This document shows positions 43,296 to 56,966 of a stretch of DNA of 64,000 nucleotides, one piece after another. This stretch comes from Hypomesus transpacificus (lineage: Eukaryota > Chordata > Actinopteri > Osmeriformes > Osmeridae). Each line of letters begins with the position of its first letter. Position 1 is the first letter of the stretch. Below the pieces are notes generated by a model. It ran no database searches, was not told the origin of the DNA, and saw only the letters and a program-made list of their open reading frames with translations. Location of the stretch: assembly GCF_021917145.1 (NCBI RefSeq), contig NC_061077.1, positions 11,847,723 to 11,911,722 of the forward strand. The letters are read 5' to 3'. The translations under genes were made by a program, and so were the position numbers.

Positions 43296-45297
43296 CAGTA
43301 AAAGAAGGTAAAAAGAGAGAGAGCTACATCAGAGGGTACCAGCGCCTTGGGGAGCTCTTCCGTCGTGTTTGGTGTCCGAGTCCGTCTCAGAAAGAGGAGG
43401 AGGAGAAGGAGGGAGGGGAAGAGGAGGGCACAACTCACCCCCATCCACACCAACACAGGCTGCTGAGAACCTGCACATCCAGACAACAGCAGTCAAAATG
43501 TTGTGAGGATACGAAAGAACAGATCGGTTGTGAGATCATTTCTTGGTCATGGGGCCAAGCATTCACCAATCTCAGTGTTGCAGATTGAGGCCTCACCTGG
43601 TCTGGGGGCTGTGGGGACACACTGGGGGGGTGAGGGGGGTGAGGATGCTGGGGTGAAGGAGCGGGGTTGGAGGGAGAAGTTGGCCACAACGCAGAAGACT
43701 TGTCCTGGAGCCAGATCTGAGAACTCCTCCCTGGCCACCACGTCCAGGGTCCACACAGTCCGCCTCTACAAGGAAATCAGCCAATCACGGCGGAAGTTGC
43801 TAAACGGAATCTCACGGCAAGCCACTCACGGCGGAAGTTAACAAATTACAGAGACTGTAACAATGCAGAAACACAGTGAGAGAGGGTTTTTTAGGAAGAG
43901 GAGTACCTGGTATTGGGAGAGGTTGAGCTGGTTGTAGACGGTGATGGTGGTCCAGGGGTCGATGAACTCTGACACAGGACAGCAGCTCCTTAGAGAGCAC
44001 CTCCTGCTGGCTGAACATGGGAACTGCACCTCCACAACCAGCACAGCCTTGTCCAGGGAGACGGAGACAGAGGGAGGGCTGAAGGCTGGGAGAAACAGTG
44101 AAGAAAAAACATTAAGCACACAAATGAACATGACTGTCAGTAAGTTCAATTACTATTTCACTTATACAATTAGCTACTTTTTGGTTTTGGCATTGTTAAG
44201 ATATCTATGCCAATAGACCCATGTAGATATGGTGTTCACAGATGGAGCATGTGTGGAAGTGTGTGCTTATCCAGTACTGACTGAAGTCCTCGTGGTCCAG
44301 GCTGCGTGGTTCTGTCCACACCAGGTCCTGTGGGCCCACATGCAGCCCCAGGCGGAGCAGGTGGTACAGGTTCAGGTCCAGGAAGGCCCGGGTCAGGTCA
44401 CAGTGTGGGGAGGACACACGCACACACCCTGTCACATTCAGCCATGGCTCACTGGAGCACACACACACATTAGCTTTTTGCATAAATTCAAAGAAGAAAG
44501 CTCTCCTTTAAAACATTCACATATACACACACACACACATTTGGACTTTGGGCTGTGGTGATAATGTAAATGTGTAGCATCTCTTCTCTCCTGATACATC
44601 TACCCCTCCTCTGCTCTCGGTTTCTCTTTCCTCCCTCAGCCACCTTCTCCCCCCCCCCTCACCTTTCTTCCTCTCCTCTTCCACTTCCCCTCTCTCGCTC
44701 TCAACCCATCTCCATCTTTCTCACCCTCTTCTCCGAAACACTCACTACTACCTCTCTTTCTCTGAGGACAATGTGAGGTTCGGACACCTGTTGGGTGTAC
44801 ATAACCCTCCGTCATTCATTCGGTCCGGTTTTCCATAAGCTTTGTGGTGTGTGTGTGTGTGTGTGTGCACGTGTGTACTGAGCTCAGGCCCACCCCTGCT
44901 GTTTGGTCTGGACGGTGTAGGTGGTGTTTAGGTTGTCAAGGGAACAGCTCCACCACAGGAGGTAGCTTAAGTCCAGGGAATCCACTGTGCTGTCACACTT
45001 GGAACTGTGCGACCCTGGAGACAGGCACGCAACGCAGCCCCAAATAGAACAGTCACTGACTGGCCCGTCATGGTCTCAGACACATTGAAGCACAGACCTA
45101 CTGTACTGTACCTACTGGACATTGACTATCAATCAAAGTGTATAATTTCAACTAGGCTGTGTAAACAATTTATGGAGTGTGACAGGAATATGTTTTAGGT
45201 AGATCTCACACACACCTGTGAGGAAGAAAGCGGCATCCACAAAGACTCCCGATAACACACTCAACTGGAGGATTGTTGTCGCGCCTGTGGTCCCCAT
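43044..45297 (-). CDS. Class II cytokine receptor, IFNGR1-like
   Basis: Seven coding exons on the minus strand: 45297-45216, 45014-44894, 44451-44282, 44085-43907, 43765-43597, 43470-43340, 43220-43044. All junctions are GT-AG and they give 342 aa. A signal peptide opens MGTTGATTILQLSVLSGVF. Domain 1 has LWWSC, TYTVQTK, WLNVTGC and HCDLT. Domain 2 opens FSPPSVSVSL, continues DPWTTITVYNQLN, and ends GQVFCVVANFSL and PPQC. The transmembrane segment is about 248-268 (LLFPSLLLLLLFL). Directly inside the membrane is LPKAL followed by MSLYKP, like the JAK1-binding LPKSL of human IFNGR1. The interferon-gamma receptor 1 assignment (fish CRFB13/CRFB17 type) rests on this motif and on domain 2. A 5' UTR exon probably ends at 45469. 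The tail is short and lacks a YDKPH-like STAT1 site. Confidence 0.8.
43262..43293. repeat. (GT)n microsatellite
   Basis: A pure GT run in the last intron of the cytokine receptor gene. Confidence 0.95.
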
Positions 45298-46744
45298 GGA
45301 AACCAGCTGTACCGGATGAACTTTGCTCTGGAAGATAAGAAGAATCTATTAGAACTCCCAACAGAACCAGAACTCAGTCCTCCACGGAACATTCCGTACA
45401 CAATCTCAGAGCAGCACACCCAAGATTCAAGAACCAATCAACTGATGTGACGAAACGCTTACCTGTGCGGACGGAGGAGAGTGTGATGGCCAGGTGACGA
45501 TGGAGAGCGATGACAGGGGACAGGAAGAGCTCAGGACACTGAGGGCTTTTCTACAGCTCTGTGGGTGAGGAGGGGAAACCCTCGCGTCTGAAGGGGGAAG
45601 ATGAAGGGAGGGAGGATGAGAGGGGAGGTGACAGAAACCTGCTGGAGACCCACTATGGCTTCCCAGTCTGCTTACTGTCACAGACAAGACCCCTGGAGTT
45701 TTCCAATGTAACTTAAGGGCTTCTTAGGGTAAACAGATCTAAATAGAAAACGTAAATCTGACCGCATGAGCCAAATAGAGCGTGACACAAATTCAAACCC
45801 ACACAAGGAATTCCATTCTATGTTTTTATTCAACAGCTTTTTTAAATAATAGGAATCTGTATAGCTCGGTTTGTAGCTTGGTCTCGGAACCGGAAAAAAT
45901 AATATCTGCAATAATCACACGGTTTAAGTGCTTTATCAGGGAGAAGAAGCAGCCGGAACACAGGCTCACACACACACACGATTCATTGCAGACCCACATA
46001 CATGCACGCATGCACACACACACACACAGGTATACTTACAGCTCTTGAGCTTAACAAGGCAAACTGCCCACCACGATGACCACAACATCCAAATCATAAC
46101 ATTAGAATAATACTCGTCATAGCAACATTCCTCATTTGAGCATCATCATCATCAGCCAGTTAAGAGTACATACAGCCGCAAGGTTTGGGCGGGGGCGGAG
46201 CCATCGTCCAAAGATAATGGAAGGAACATTCATACAGTCACAGTACGTCACAGCCAACAAGCTGGACCAATGGGAGTGTTTCATGCTGAGGGACAAGCAG
46301 CATCACTGCTTCTTATTGGTTAGACGGAACCAAATGATCCTGGTTGGGTTAACGAAACGGTTCTGTTAAGCTTCATTCAGCTCTTTTCAAAAGCTGACTT
46401 TCCAACCTCAGTCCAGCAGAGGGCAGCAGCATCAACACAACTGGTAGGGAGTGGAATGTGTCCCAGACTTAAGTACTGAACTAGGATCAGCTTTGGATTT
46501 ATCACTAAGAGTCCAGTAAAGAATAGTGTAGCCTAGATCTGGTCCTAAATCTGGGGCAAATGGATGCAGCCTCACATCTTCACAGACACACCTTCATAAC
46601 CAAAGAGTGGATTCATCTCATCACTGCTGTCACCATGGAGACGAGGACACAGGAAAAGCAGGCAGGTTAAAAACATCGACACCCAGCCCAACGCGAGCGT
46701 GCCGGGCAAGGAGAAGGCAGGCTCAGACTACCAACACTCATGCA
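45298..46744. other. Receptor 5' region and tesk1 3' UTR
   Basis: Minus-strand AGCAAAG at about 45330 follows an AG acceptor, and CACAG then GTAAGCG at 45462-45469 gives the matching donor. A receptor 5' UTR exon therefore lies upstream of 45469. The tesk1 3' UTR occupies about 45815-46744. No further gene is seen. Confidence 0.5.
45825..45830 (-). promoter_or_regulatory. tesk1: tesk1 polyadenylation signal
   Basis: AATAAA on the minus strand, about 915 bp after the tesk1 stop and before the receptor 5' exon. Confidence 0.55.
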
Positions 46745-49700
46745 CTATGTCTGTGCCCCAGGAAGAACCCGGCTAGCCTCCGGGGAGGAGGGCGAGAGCC
46801 CCCCCTTGGGGCCCCCCTTGTAGAGCAGGCCCCTGGCGGACGCCGCGTCCCCGTTCAAGTTCTTGTAGGGGTTCCGTCGCGGGGGGGCACGCAGACACAC
46901 CGAGGGGAAACGAAAGCCCGCCAGGCAGCAGCCCGGACAGGAAATGACCTCGTCCTGCTGGTCCAGGGAGTGGCCCGAGCTGGAGCCGAAGGGCGAGGGG
47001 GCCCCGGGGGGGTCCCCCCCCTCGGACGGGGAGCGGTATCCGTTACTGCTGGGCGCCCCCCAGGCCAGGGGGCGGCTCATCACCACCGGGGTGTTGTTGT
47101 TGTCCAGGATGGGGAGGGGGGGCAGCGAGGGGGGGCCGTTGGAGACAGGACTGATGGCCCAGCCGTTGGTGTAGAGGGAGGGGGACGGGGAGGGGGAGGG
47201 AGAGGAGCAGGGCGAGGGGGAGGAAAGAGAGGGACGGCCGTCCAGTTTGTCCGGGGAGCTGGTGCAGTCCATCGGCTCCACTGCGCTCTCCTCTTCCTCC
47301 TCCTCCTCCTCCGTTTGTTCCAGACACAGCAGTTCGAGATTGAGGGGAAGACCTGATTCGTTGGCTGGGAGGTCAACACTCTCTCTCTTCCCCTCCTCCT
47401 CTTCCTCCTCCTCTTCCTCCAAGCCTCCCAGACTAAGCTCCTCGTTCTCTCCATCCTCCGCCCTCCACCCATCCCTCTCCTCACCCTCGGGGACGTCTCC
47501 CGAGGGCAGGATGAACTCTTGGGGGGTGGTGATGTCAGGAGGGGGGGTGCAGGGCAGCGAATGGCAGCGCCGGTGTCGTCCACGGGGGGGCGTCCCCCCG
47601 TCTCCGCGGGGTTCTGTGGGGTGGCAGGTGTCCGGGCTGGGGGGCTGGGGCAGGGTGAAGGTGAGAGAGATGACGGACTTGCTGGGCGTGTCAAACAGCT
47701 TGATCTTGCCCCCCTTCAGGTCCTCCCTCTGGGAGAAGGGGTTGACGCGGGCGGGCGGGGCCAGCGTCAGGAGCGTGGCCGGGGGCAGCATGTCTGATTT
47801 GCTGCGGGAGAGCCGCGGGTCGGAGGAGGGGGCGCGGAGGGACCGCCTCCTCGCCAAGTCAAGCTCAGGAGACACGGACACTGGAGGGAGGGAGAGGGAG
47901 AGAGAGAGAGAAAGAGAGGAAAGGAGAAGGAAAGAGGAAGAGAGAAGGAAAGAGGAAGAGAGAAGGAAGGGGAGGAAGAGAGAAGGAAAGAGAGGAAGAG
48001 AGAGAGAGATGGGTGGTAGAAGTGAGTCCTCATAAACCACTGGTGAGTTCACCAGAATGATGTAAACCTGCCCTATAGATGCTGATGGGACCCCCAGCCC
48101 AGCTCTGAAGGCCTGACTGCACACTCTCCCAGACTGACCCTCCTCAGTCTCCCAGACTAACCCTCCTCAGTCTCCCAGACTAACCCTCCTCAGTCTCCCA
48201 GACTAACCCTCCTCAGTCTCACCCTTCATTGCTGGTTGGTCTTTCTGAGTGTCTGTCTCTCTCTGCTCCAGCTCTGCCACGATCTCTGAGAACGGCGGGC
48301 GACGGCTTGCACTCATCTGAGAGAGAGAGAACGTGTGAACGGGGATTGATGGGAGAGAGAAGACCAAGAGAGAGAGACAAACAGGACAGTCGTCCTACAT
48401 TGCAGCAGGTGACGGCCAGGTCCAGGAAGGCTGCCGGACAGTCTCCCACCATGTGCTGGAAGGCCTCCACGTCCAGACCAAAGTCCTAGACAGGAGCACA
48501 GAGCACCATGATCACACACACGCCAGAGACTGAGAGGGATTTAGTTTTCTGCTCCAGTGAGCTGTGATGGATATGAGAGAAGAAGAAAAGGGAATGTAGA
48601 GAGTTGTCTAATGGAGGGAGACTGACCTAGAGCCTAGGGGTGGGGGAGCAGATCTGGCCTGCTGTTACACTACTTTACCACAGGGGGGAGCGAGTTTGGA
48701 AAAAAAAAAGAGTCTGATGAGATGACGCGGAGGACATTATTTTCTATTCCTCCACATTCCCTCGAGGGTTTGATGGTTTTTCTCCTGACGTCGTCATCCC
48801 ACACAGAGGTTCTTCTGACATCAGGCATTTAAAATATTGAAACAGGAAGTGTTTTCTCTGCTGGAACCTTAGGACAGTTTGGGGGGTCAGGGGTCATACC
48901 TCTGTGCGAGGGAGGACATCAGGGTCAGCCTGGATCCTGGCGATGACCTCACACAGGACGATGCCATATGAGAACACATCCACCTAGAGAGAGGAGGAGG
49001 AGAGGGGAGGAGGAGAGGGGAGGGAGGAGGGGAATTGACAGAAGAGAAGAAAAATTAACTTATTGAACATCCTTTACAAGTTATAAGAGAATCATGTCCT
49101 TATCAACACCAGTTTTCCCCCTTCTCTCCTCCTTCCATACCTTCTCATTGTAGAGCTCTCCTCTCAGCATTTCCGGGGCCATCCAATAGGGAGAGCCCAC
49201 AACAGCCAGAGGCTCCTGATTGGTCCCCTCACTGTGGAGAGAGTAACCTTGGAGGTTAGAGCTGAGTGACACACACACACACGGCATCATCACCATGCTC
49301 TAATTCACACAGATCCCGACACGGAAGGTCATTGTATCTGTGAGAGATGCCACAGTTCTAGAAGCTTGTTTATGCCTGTTTCAGAGTACGCTGAGTTCTG
49401 CCTGTTACAATAGTAATGTTTTGGAAAATGGTAAATGTGTTACAGCAGGGACAGACACACACACACTACGCTGGCAGATACTTCCTCTTGGAGCTATTTC
49501 CATCTGCTACTTTGGGCTCTGATGCTGCAGTAACAGAGGAAGTGATGACAGAGAGAGAGGGGGGAGTGAGACGTTACTCTAAACACTGTTTGAAGAAGTA
49601 GAGGGAGAGAGAGACAGCTAAGGACAGGAGAGAGAGAGAGGAGGAAAACTGAGAGGGAAGAGAGAGAGAAGAAGAGGGAGACCAAGAGGGAGAAAGAAAA

Positions 49701-52700
49701 AGGGAGGGAGAGAAAGAGAGCGATAGAAAGAGAGAGGAAGGGGCAAGGGATTGGGAGAGAGGCAGGGAGAGGGAGGGAGCTGGAATAGTTTGACCTTATT
49801 TGGAGCCCTTTCCTAAAACCTTATTTTATCCCTCCCACAAATACAGGGGAAAACACGTATCTAGTAACCTACACATTTCTGCTGACTAAATTAATCAATT
49901 TCGAGAGGCTATCTGAATATTGCATAGTCAGAAATGCAAAGCTGTTGTTTCCTTTGTGGTGGAAACAAGGAGAAGCTGAACGCACATGATGTTGGAGAAA
50001 CACCGTGAGCAGCTGACTTCCTCTAGTCCTCACCAACACCGGTTACTATCCTTATCGACAATATTCATCATTTAAATTGGAAACATTTAAAACGACCTGA
50101 CAATGAAACTGGATGGAAGTGACACACGGTCATAAATGCACATCCCCGTGCACCAACATTCACGCACACACAAACTGTTAACGGGACACACAACTGCACA
50201 CAAGGCAAGACAGAAACTGTTGACATTACACAAACACACACCAGCAGCTGACTCCTCTCTGAGACAGTAAGGGTGTTTTCAAAACAAATGCTGACACGGG
50301 AAGGAGGGGCGAAGGGGGGCAAGGATGCTCAGTGACCTCAGGTGACCCAGAGCAGGGTGAGGGGGAGAGTTGAATTGAATATGGTCTGGGACTGTCAGCA
50401 TCGTAAACTAACACCGCACAGAACCTGTGTGTGTGTGTGTGTGTGTCTGTCTGTGAGCACCAGGACTCAAGTGCGTCAGGAAATGCCAGATTAAATATTG
50501 ACACCGGCACAGTGACTCAACAGAACCCTTCCTCTTCGCTCCCCATCCCCCCACCCCCCGGAACAGGGATTCAAACACCAATAGTTCCAGGAGTACAGAC
50601 CACAGGTTGTTATTTTGGTGTGTGTGGGGGGGGGCGTCTGCATTGTTTGGAAAAATGTCTTTTTAAGAGATCTGGTCTGCCTGTCTGATGTTCTGCCAGG
50701 AAAAGGAGAGAGAGAGGAGAGAGGGGATGGTGGGACGAGAAGAGAAATGGAGAGAGATGGCGAGAGAGAGGCAGGGTGCTGGAACAGAGAGAGGAACCAC
50801 GCGCGTGAGAAACACGGCCGTGCGTACATGCTCACGTAGAGAAGGAGTGAAAGAACGAAAGAAAGAGAGAAGGAAAGGAAAGAAAGGCTCTTATCTATTG
50901 GGTGTGTGTGTGCTGATAGGGAGGGATGACGGGATGGCTAACCAGTACTCTGGGATCTTCTCGGCCAGACCAAAGTCCCCCACCACGGCCGACCACGCAG
51001 CGCCCTCCCAGCGCACCAGGCAGTTCTACAGAGAGGACACACGTCATCTGTTAACGTTGGTGCGTGCGTGTGTGTGTGCATATGTCTGTGGGAGTAAGAA
51101 AGTACACACTGGCAATCACGTTTAAAATGCAAGCGTGTGTTCATCCATGGTTCAGTGCTTGAGACAGGTGTGTGTGTGTGTGTGTGTGTGTGTGTTCATC
51201 CACGTTTTTCTGTGTGGGGACCCTGTGTCAGCTGAGTGAGTGAGTGTGTCCCCTACCTTGGAGGTGAGGTCCCTGTGGAAGATGCCCTTGCTGTGGAGGT
51301 ATTGGAGGCCCCTGGAGATGTCCAGGGCCAGGGCTTCCCTGGAGGCCCAGGACAGGTAGTCCTCACTGGCCAGCAGCTGCTCCAGGTTCCCCCCGTTGAT
51401 GTACTGCAACCGCAGCACACGTCAACCACACAGGCTGTGACCGCATAGCGGTGGGCCTTTGTCAAGGCATACATTTGAGATTTTAGAAAAAATTGTGTAA
51501 ATAGAAATCATGGTTGCAACCGTAGAAATTACAGGTGTCAATCAAAGGACTGGGTAACAGGTCACAGTTATTTAGTCATTATAGCGGACGCTCTTATCCA
51601 GAGCGTTATCTGAAGAATGTCACGAACTGCTGCCATGACAACAATAACTGTCGATCTAAGCAGGTCACCAAGGTTTCCCCACCCAACATGTAACCATGAC
51701 AACTTTCAGCGAGTCACGCAAGGGGAGATGTCAGGTGACGCTGTGTGAGCCGTCCTGACAGCCAGAACCCCCTCTCCCCCCCCCGACACACACACACAGG
51801 CTCCCTTAGCAGGACGTCCAGATACCGTCTTCTTACCTCTGTGAGCGCGTGGAGCTGCCCCTCGTGAACACACACTCCAACAAACCTGAGAGAGACAAAG
51901 ACACACACACAGCCTCAACATGAGTCTGTCCTGTGACAGAAAAAAAAAGAAAGAGAGAAAGAAAGAGAGAGAGAAAGAAAGAGAGAAAGAGAGAGAGAGA
52001 AACAGACACACAGACCTGAGGATGTTGGGATGTCGGAGGCGGTTCATGAGCTGCACCTCCCTCAGCATGTTGGCTCTGTTGCTGGCCATGATGTTCATCT
52101 TCAGGGCCATCACCTGCCCCGTGCTCCTGTGCTGCACCTGCACAAACACACGGCATCAGAGGAGCAGTCTCCGTGAGGCAGGACGCGCGTGCACATCGAC
52201 AGGTGGCCTGCGATGTGAAAAGAACGTGTGTTGTCTGATGGTAGTGACAGAGAGGAAGTTTGCACAAGCCTGTGTGCATAGACTGGATGTCAAGGCGTAT
52301 GCTATGTGAAAGTGAGTGCGTGGGTGTTCATAGGTGCATGTGCAAGTACACTGTGTGTGTGTGTGTGTCAGGTCCAGCGTTAGAGGTGATGTCACTACTG
52401 TGTTCAGGATGTAAACAGGCCCGGTGGTTCAGAGCACCTGATGGTGCAGTAGAGAGAACCATGATGACATCAACACACTTACGTTCTCTCACTCACACAC
52501 ACCCCTGCTAGGTTCTTAAGGCTAGTGTGCGTCTCCGGAAGGAGGAGCAGTCAATAAGAGTCCATCTCTGTCCTTACATCCACCACACACACACAGCTGC
52601 AGACTGTAAAGCACTGCTAAACTGAGCTAATGTGTTCCTCTTCACGTTAGCGGCAGGGCTTGGACAGCAGGCTGAGGGGAGCCGGGATGACATGGAGGTG

Positions 52701-54947
52701 TCTGCAGTAGGAGATCCCTTCACGCCTAATCTGTGCTGCTGCAGTGCAGGACTGCTGTCCAGGCAGTCTGGACAAACAACCACACACACACACTCACCAG
52801 CTCCATCCATCTTACTGAAACACATTTTCCCAAACAGGACACACACACACACACACACAGAGCAGGTCTGAGCCAGCAGTTGAGCTAGCAGATTCGGTCG
52901 AGGTGAGTGTGTGTACAGTCTGGACCCTTGCTTAGTGCCGTCCTCCTGCAGAATTTCACCTCAAACCAACAACTGTCCACTCACCCTAATCCCAGGCTCT
53001 CAGCCAGGACCCACCAGCTCCAATAGGAGCTCAGCACACTGACGACACTGAGACGGCACTGTGAGACGGCACTGTGAGACGGCACTGTGAGACGGCACCT
53101 GGGACCACCCAGCGTCTGTGTGTGACACTGAGAAAGTGGGGTGTGTGTGTGTGTGTCTCAGCGTCCCACAATAAGGAGTGAAGAGTGTGTATGTGGATGT
53201 TCAGGTGACAGGTCTGGAAACACAAAGATAACCCAGGCCCCACACACACACACACACACACACCTCAACTCAGACTATAAAAGATAGCATATCACCCTAA
53301 CTGACCTAGATCACGTCATTTACAGAGAGCACACTCTTCCACAAACACAGTCATGCAACACAGTTGTTCCTCAAGCTGCACAGATTCAAATCCAACATGG
53401 ACGAGTTAGGTTACATACAGGGTTAAACAGGAAAACTCCCTGACACACAGGAGAGAGAAAAGTGTGGCTTGGAGCAGAGGAAAGGTCATCAGTGAAATGA
53501 ACATGTGGTGTCTGACATGGGTCGAGAGGCCTAAGAGATAGATAGAGACAGAGAGAGACAGAGACACAGACAGAGAGATAGAGACAAAGAGAGATCGAGA
53601 GAGACAGAGACAGAGAGAGAGACACAGACAGAGAGGTAGACAGAGACACAGACAGACAGACAGACACAGAGATAGAGAGACAAAGAGACACAGACAGAGA
53701 CAGAGAGACAGAGAAGAGCAGGAAACAGAGAAAGCAAAAACAGGAAAGGGAGAGAAGCGCCACACGACTGTCATTAGAAGAAGAGATCTGGGGAAACCAA
53801 ACATGTGGAGCAGGAAGACAAAAGACCACGGCAGCAACCTGAACCACTGACCTCTTGGGTGCACTTGGTCTGGCTGCGGGCTCGCCCCAGGGTGACACCC
53901 GAGTCTCGATTTCAACACATAGATTTGTAAACATGGGAGATGAGGAGGAAGAAATAAAAAAATCTGCTCCAAGACAAAATCACAGGAGGGCAAGATGTCT
54001 CTTGGGCTGGAGAGAGGGGCACAGAGAGAGGAGGTGGAGAGAGGGGCACAGAGAAAGGAGGTGGAGAGAGGGGCACAGAGAGAGGAGGTGGAGAGAGGGG
54101 CACAGAGAAAGGAGGTGGAGAGAGGGGCACAGAGAGAGGAGGTGGAGAGAGGGGCACAGAGAGAGGAGGTGGAGAGAGGGGCACAGAGAGAGGAGGTGGA
54201 GAGAGGGGCACAGAGAGAGGAGGTGGAGAGAGGGGCACAGAGAGAGGAGGTGCAGAGAGGGGCACAGAGAGAGGAAGTGGAGAGAGGGGCACAGAGAGAG
54301 GAGACGGAGAGAGGGGCACAGAGAGAAGAGACGGAGAGGGGCACAGAGAGAAGAGACGGAGAGGGGCACAGAGAGAGGAGACGGAGAGAGGGGCACAGAG
54401 AGAGGAGACGGAGAGAGGGGCACAGAGAGAGGAGGTGGAGAGAGGGGCACAGAGAGAGGAGGTGGAGAGAGGGGCACAGAGAGAGGAGGTGGAGAGAGGG
54501 GCACAGAGAGAGGAGGTGGAGAGAGGGGCACAGAGAGAGGAGGTGCAGAGAGGGGCACAGAGAGAGGAAGTGGAGAGAGGGGCACAGAGAGAGGAGACGG
54601 AGAGAGGGGCACAGAGAGAAGAGACGGAGAGGGGCACAGAGAGAGGAGACGGAGAGAGGGGCACAGAGAGAGGAGACGGAGAGAGGGGCACAGAGAGAGG
54701 AGGTGGAGAGAGGGGCACAGAGAGAGGAGGTGGAGAGAGGGGCACAGAGAGAGGAGGTGGAGAGAGGGGCACAGAGAGAGGAGGTGGAGAGAGGGGCAGG
54801 CAGGTCATGTCCATCATCAGGCTAGCAGGGAGGTCCTCATCTCCCACCTACCTGGGATCCACTGAATAGTACATGATCCACCGTCTAGACAACACACACA
54901 CAACTCAGCATGTTACACAACACCAGGCACCGAGCACCGGGCACTCC

Positions 54948-54984
<37 letters not shown>

Positions 54985-55885
54985 ACGAAACAGACCAACT
55001 ACTTGACACACATACACACAGGCTGCAGCAATCCTTTGGCAACAGCAGTTCAGAGCCCTTTGTGTGCATGTGTGTTGTTGTGGACTGTGGGCCTCACAGG
55101 GGCAAGTTTGAACACGCGGGGTGAATGGCATCAAATGCAGCCTTCCTCCACAGCAAAAACATTTTCCACTGCTCCGCTCCCACACACACCTCCTGCTCCA
55201 ACCCCCCCCCGACACACACCTTCACCACCTGAGATGTTTATTTACTTCCAGACCCCTCCTGCCTCAGTCTGTAGATTGGGCGTTAGCTGTGGATAACAAG
55301 CTCCTGTCTCTCTCACACACACGCTAAGGGATGTTGGGACACGGGCACTGATCCACACAGAGCAGGACAACACATTTGACCAAGTACGTACACTGATTGA
55401 GCTGTGTTCAATGTTCATGCCTGCTCAGCTTGACTGGGCTGTGCCCATGTACAACACCAACAAATAGGGTGCACGCACACACACACACACACACACGACT
55501 GACAGCGGAGCAAGCCCTGACTAGAGAGCAGCAAAAGAATAGGGGAGATGGAAAACACTGTGATAAGCCCTGGAGCTTCAAGTCAAAACTGGCAGTCCAT
55601 TCAACGCTGCCAAGACACCAGCCAATGAAAACACACACACGTATTTTCAGCCAATGAACACATGCGGATTGACTCTTAATCCTTTTCTTTGTAACCAACC
55701 ATAAGCACAGGGAAGCACAAGGGTGCTAGTTGATGAACAAGCACACGTGTCCCTGTGTGTGTGTCCGTCCCTGTGTGTGTGTGTGTGTGTGTGTGTCCCT
55801 GTGTGTGTGTGTGTCCCTGTGTGTGTGTGTGTGTGTGTGTGTCCCTGTGTGTGTGTCCCTGTGTCTGTGTCTGTGTGTGTGTGTC

Positions 55886-55920
<35 letters not shown>

Positions 55921-56905
55921 GTGTGTCCCTGTGTGTGTGTGTGTGTGGTCAGCCTGGTCTCCTGAGGCTGATGTTTCCAGCAGGCCTGACAGAGCTGTCC
56001 TCTGGAGTCCCACACCTCCTCTGGAGTCCCACACCTCCTCTGGAGTCCCACCCCTCCTCTGGAGTCCCTCACCTCCTCTGGAGTCCCACCCCTCCTCTGG
56101 AGTCCCTCACCTCCTCTGGAGTCCCACACCTCCTCTGGAGTCCCTCACCTCCTCTGGAGTCCCACACCTCCTCTGGAGTCCCACAACTCCTCTGGAGTCC
56201 CTCACCTCCTCTGGAGTGTCCTGAGGCAGTAATTCAACCAATGTCACCAAGTAAATCAGACACCTCAAGCTCCACAGACCTGTTAGAATAAAGCCAGGAA
56301 GTCAAGAACGTCCCCCCTCTCCCATGGTTGTGTGACGTGTCCTCCAACAGATGTTTCCCAGATCCCAGGTGGATCCCCTCACTGGAGTACCTTCAAATAC
56401 ACAGTGGTTTCCCTTCACACACACACACACACCTGGGACAGCTACAGTGTGTGTGAGCGAATGCTAATTACTAACATCACTCAATATTTACCTCAGATAA
56501 CTCTTGTTTGACTGCACCTAATTTTGACAGTCCTGACTTATTGGCAAACGCCAATGACACATTGTTTTCGTAAACAGCGATTAAGAGTCACTAAAGACAC
56601 AGCGCCGCGGAAAACCCTGACACAACTCCACACACACACACGCCGTCCTAGGTGTGGCTAGGTACCCAGTGTTCCTTGATCAGTAGAATGTTTTAATATC
56701 GCAAGAATACAGAATCATTCCCTCCCATGTTTTTGGGAACACTGGAACAATGAGCATGTTTATTTGTGGTTCTGTGGTGACATGGTGTGTTCTAATCTGA
56801 GCAGTCTGCTGGAGGGCCGGGCCAGGCCCATCTGAGACAGGAGAACGCATGGACGGAGGACGAGAGAGAGGTAGAGAGAGTGCAAGCGCGAGAGAGAGTG
56901 CAAGC

Positions 56906-56966
<61 letters not shown>

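Noticed and set aside
47247-48035. A 262-codon plus-strand frame opposite tesk1
   Set aside because: It is a mirror of the GC-rich tesk1 last exon and the adjacent purine repeat, with no splice context or family.
53855-54865. Frames over 300 codons on both strands, rich in Arg, Glu and Gly or in Pro, Leu and Ser
   Set aside because: They are products of the 27-bp minisatellite, whose unit length is a multiple of three. They have no family and lie in tesk1 intron 1.
55999-56218. Regular repeats considered as a CRISPR array
   Set aside because: Units are directly adjacent with no unique spacers, and the genome is vertebrate.
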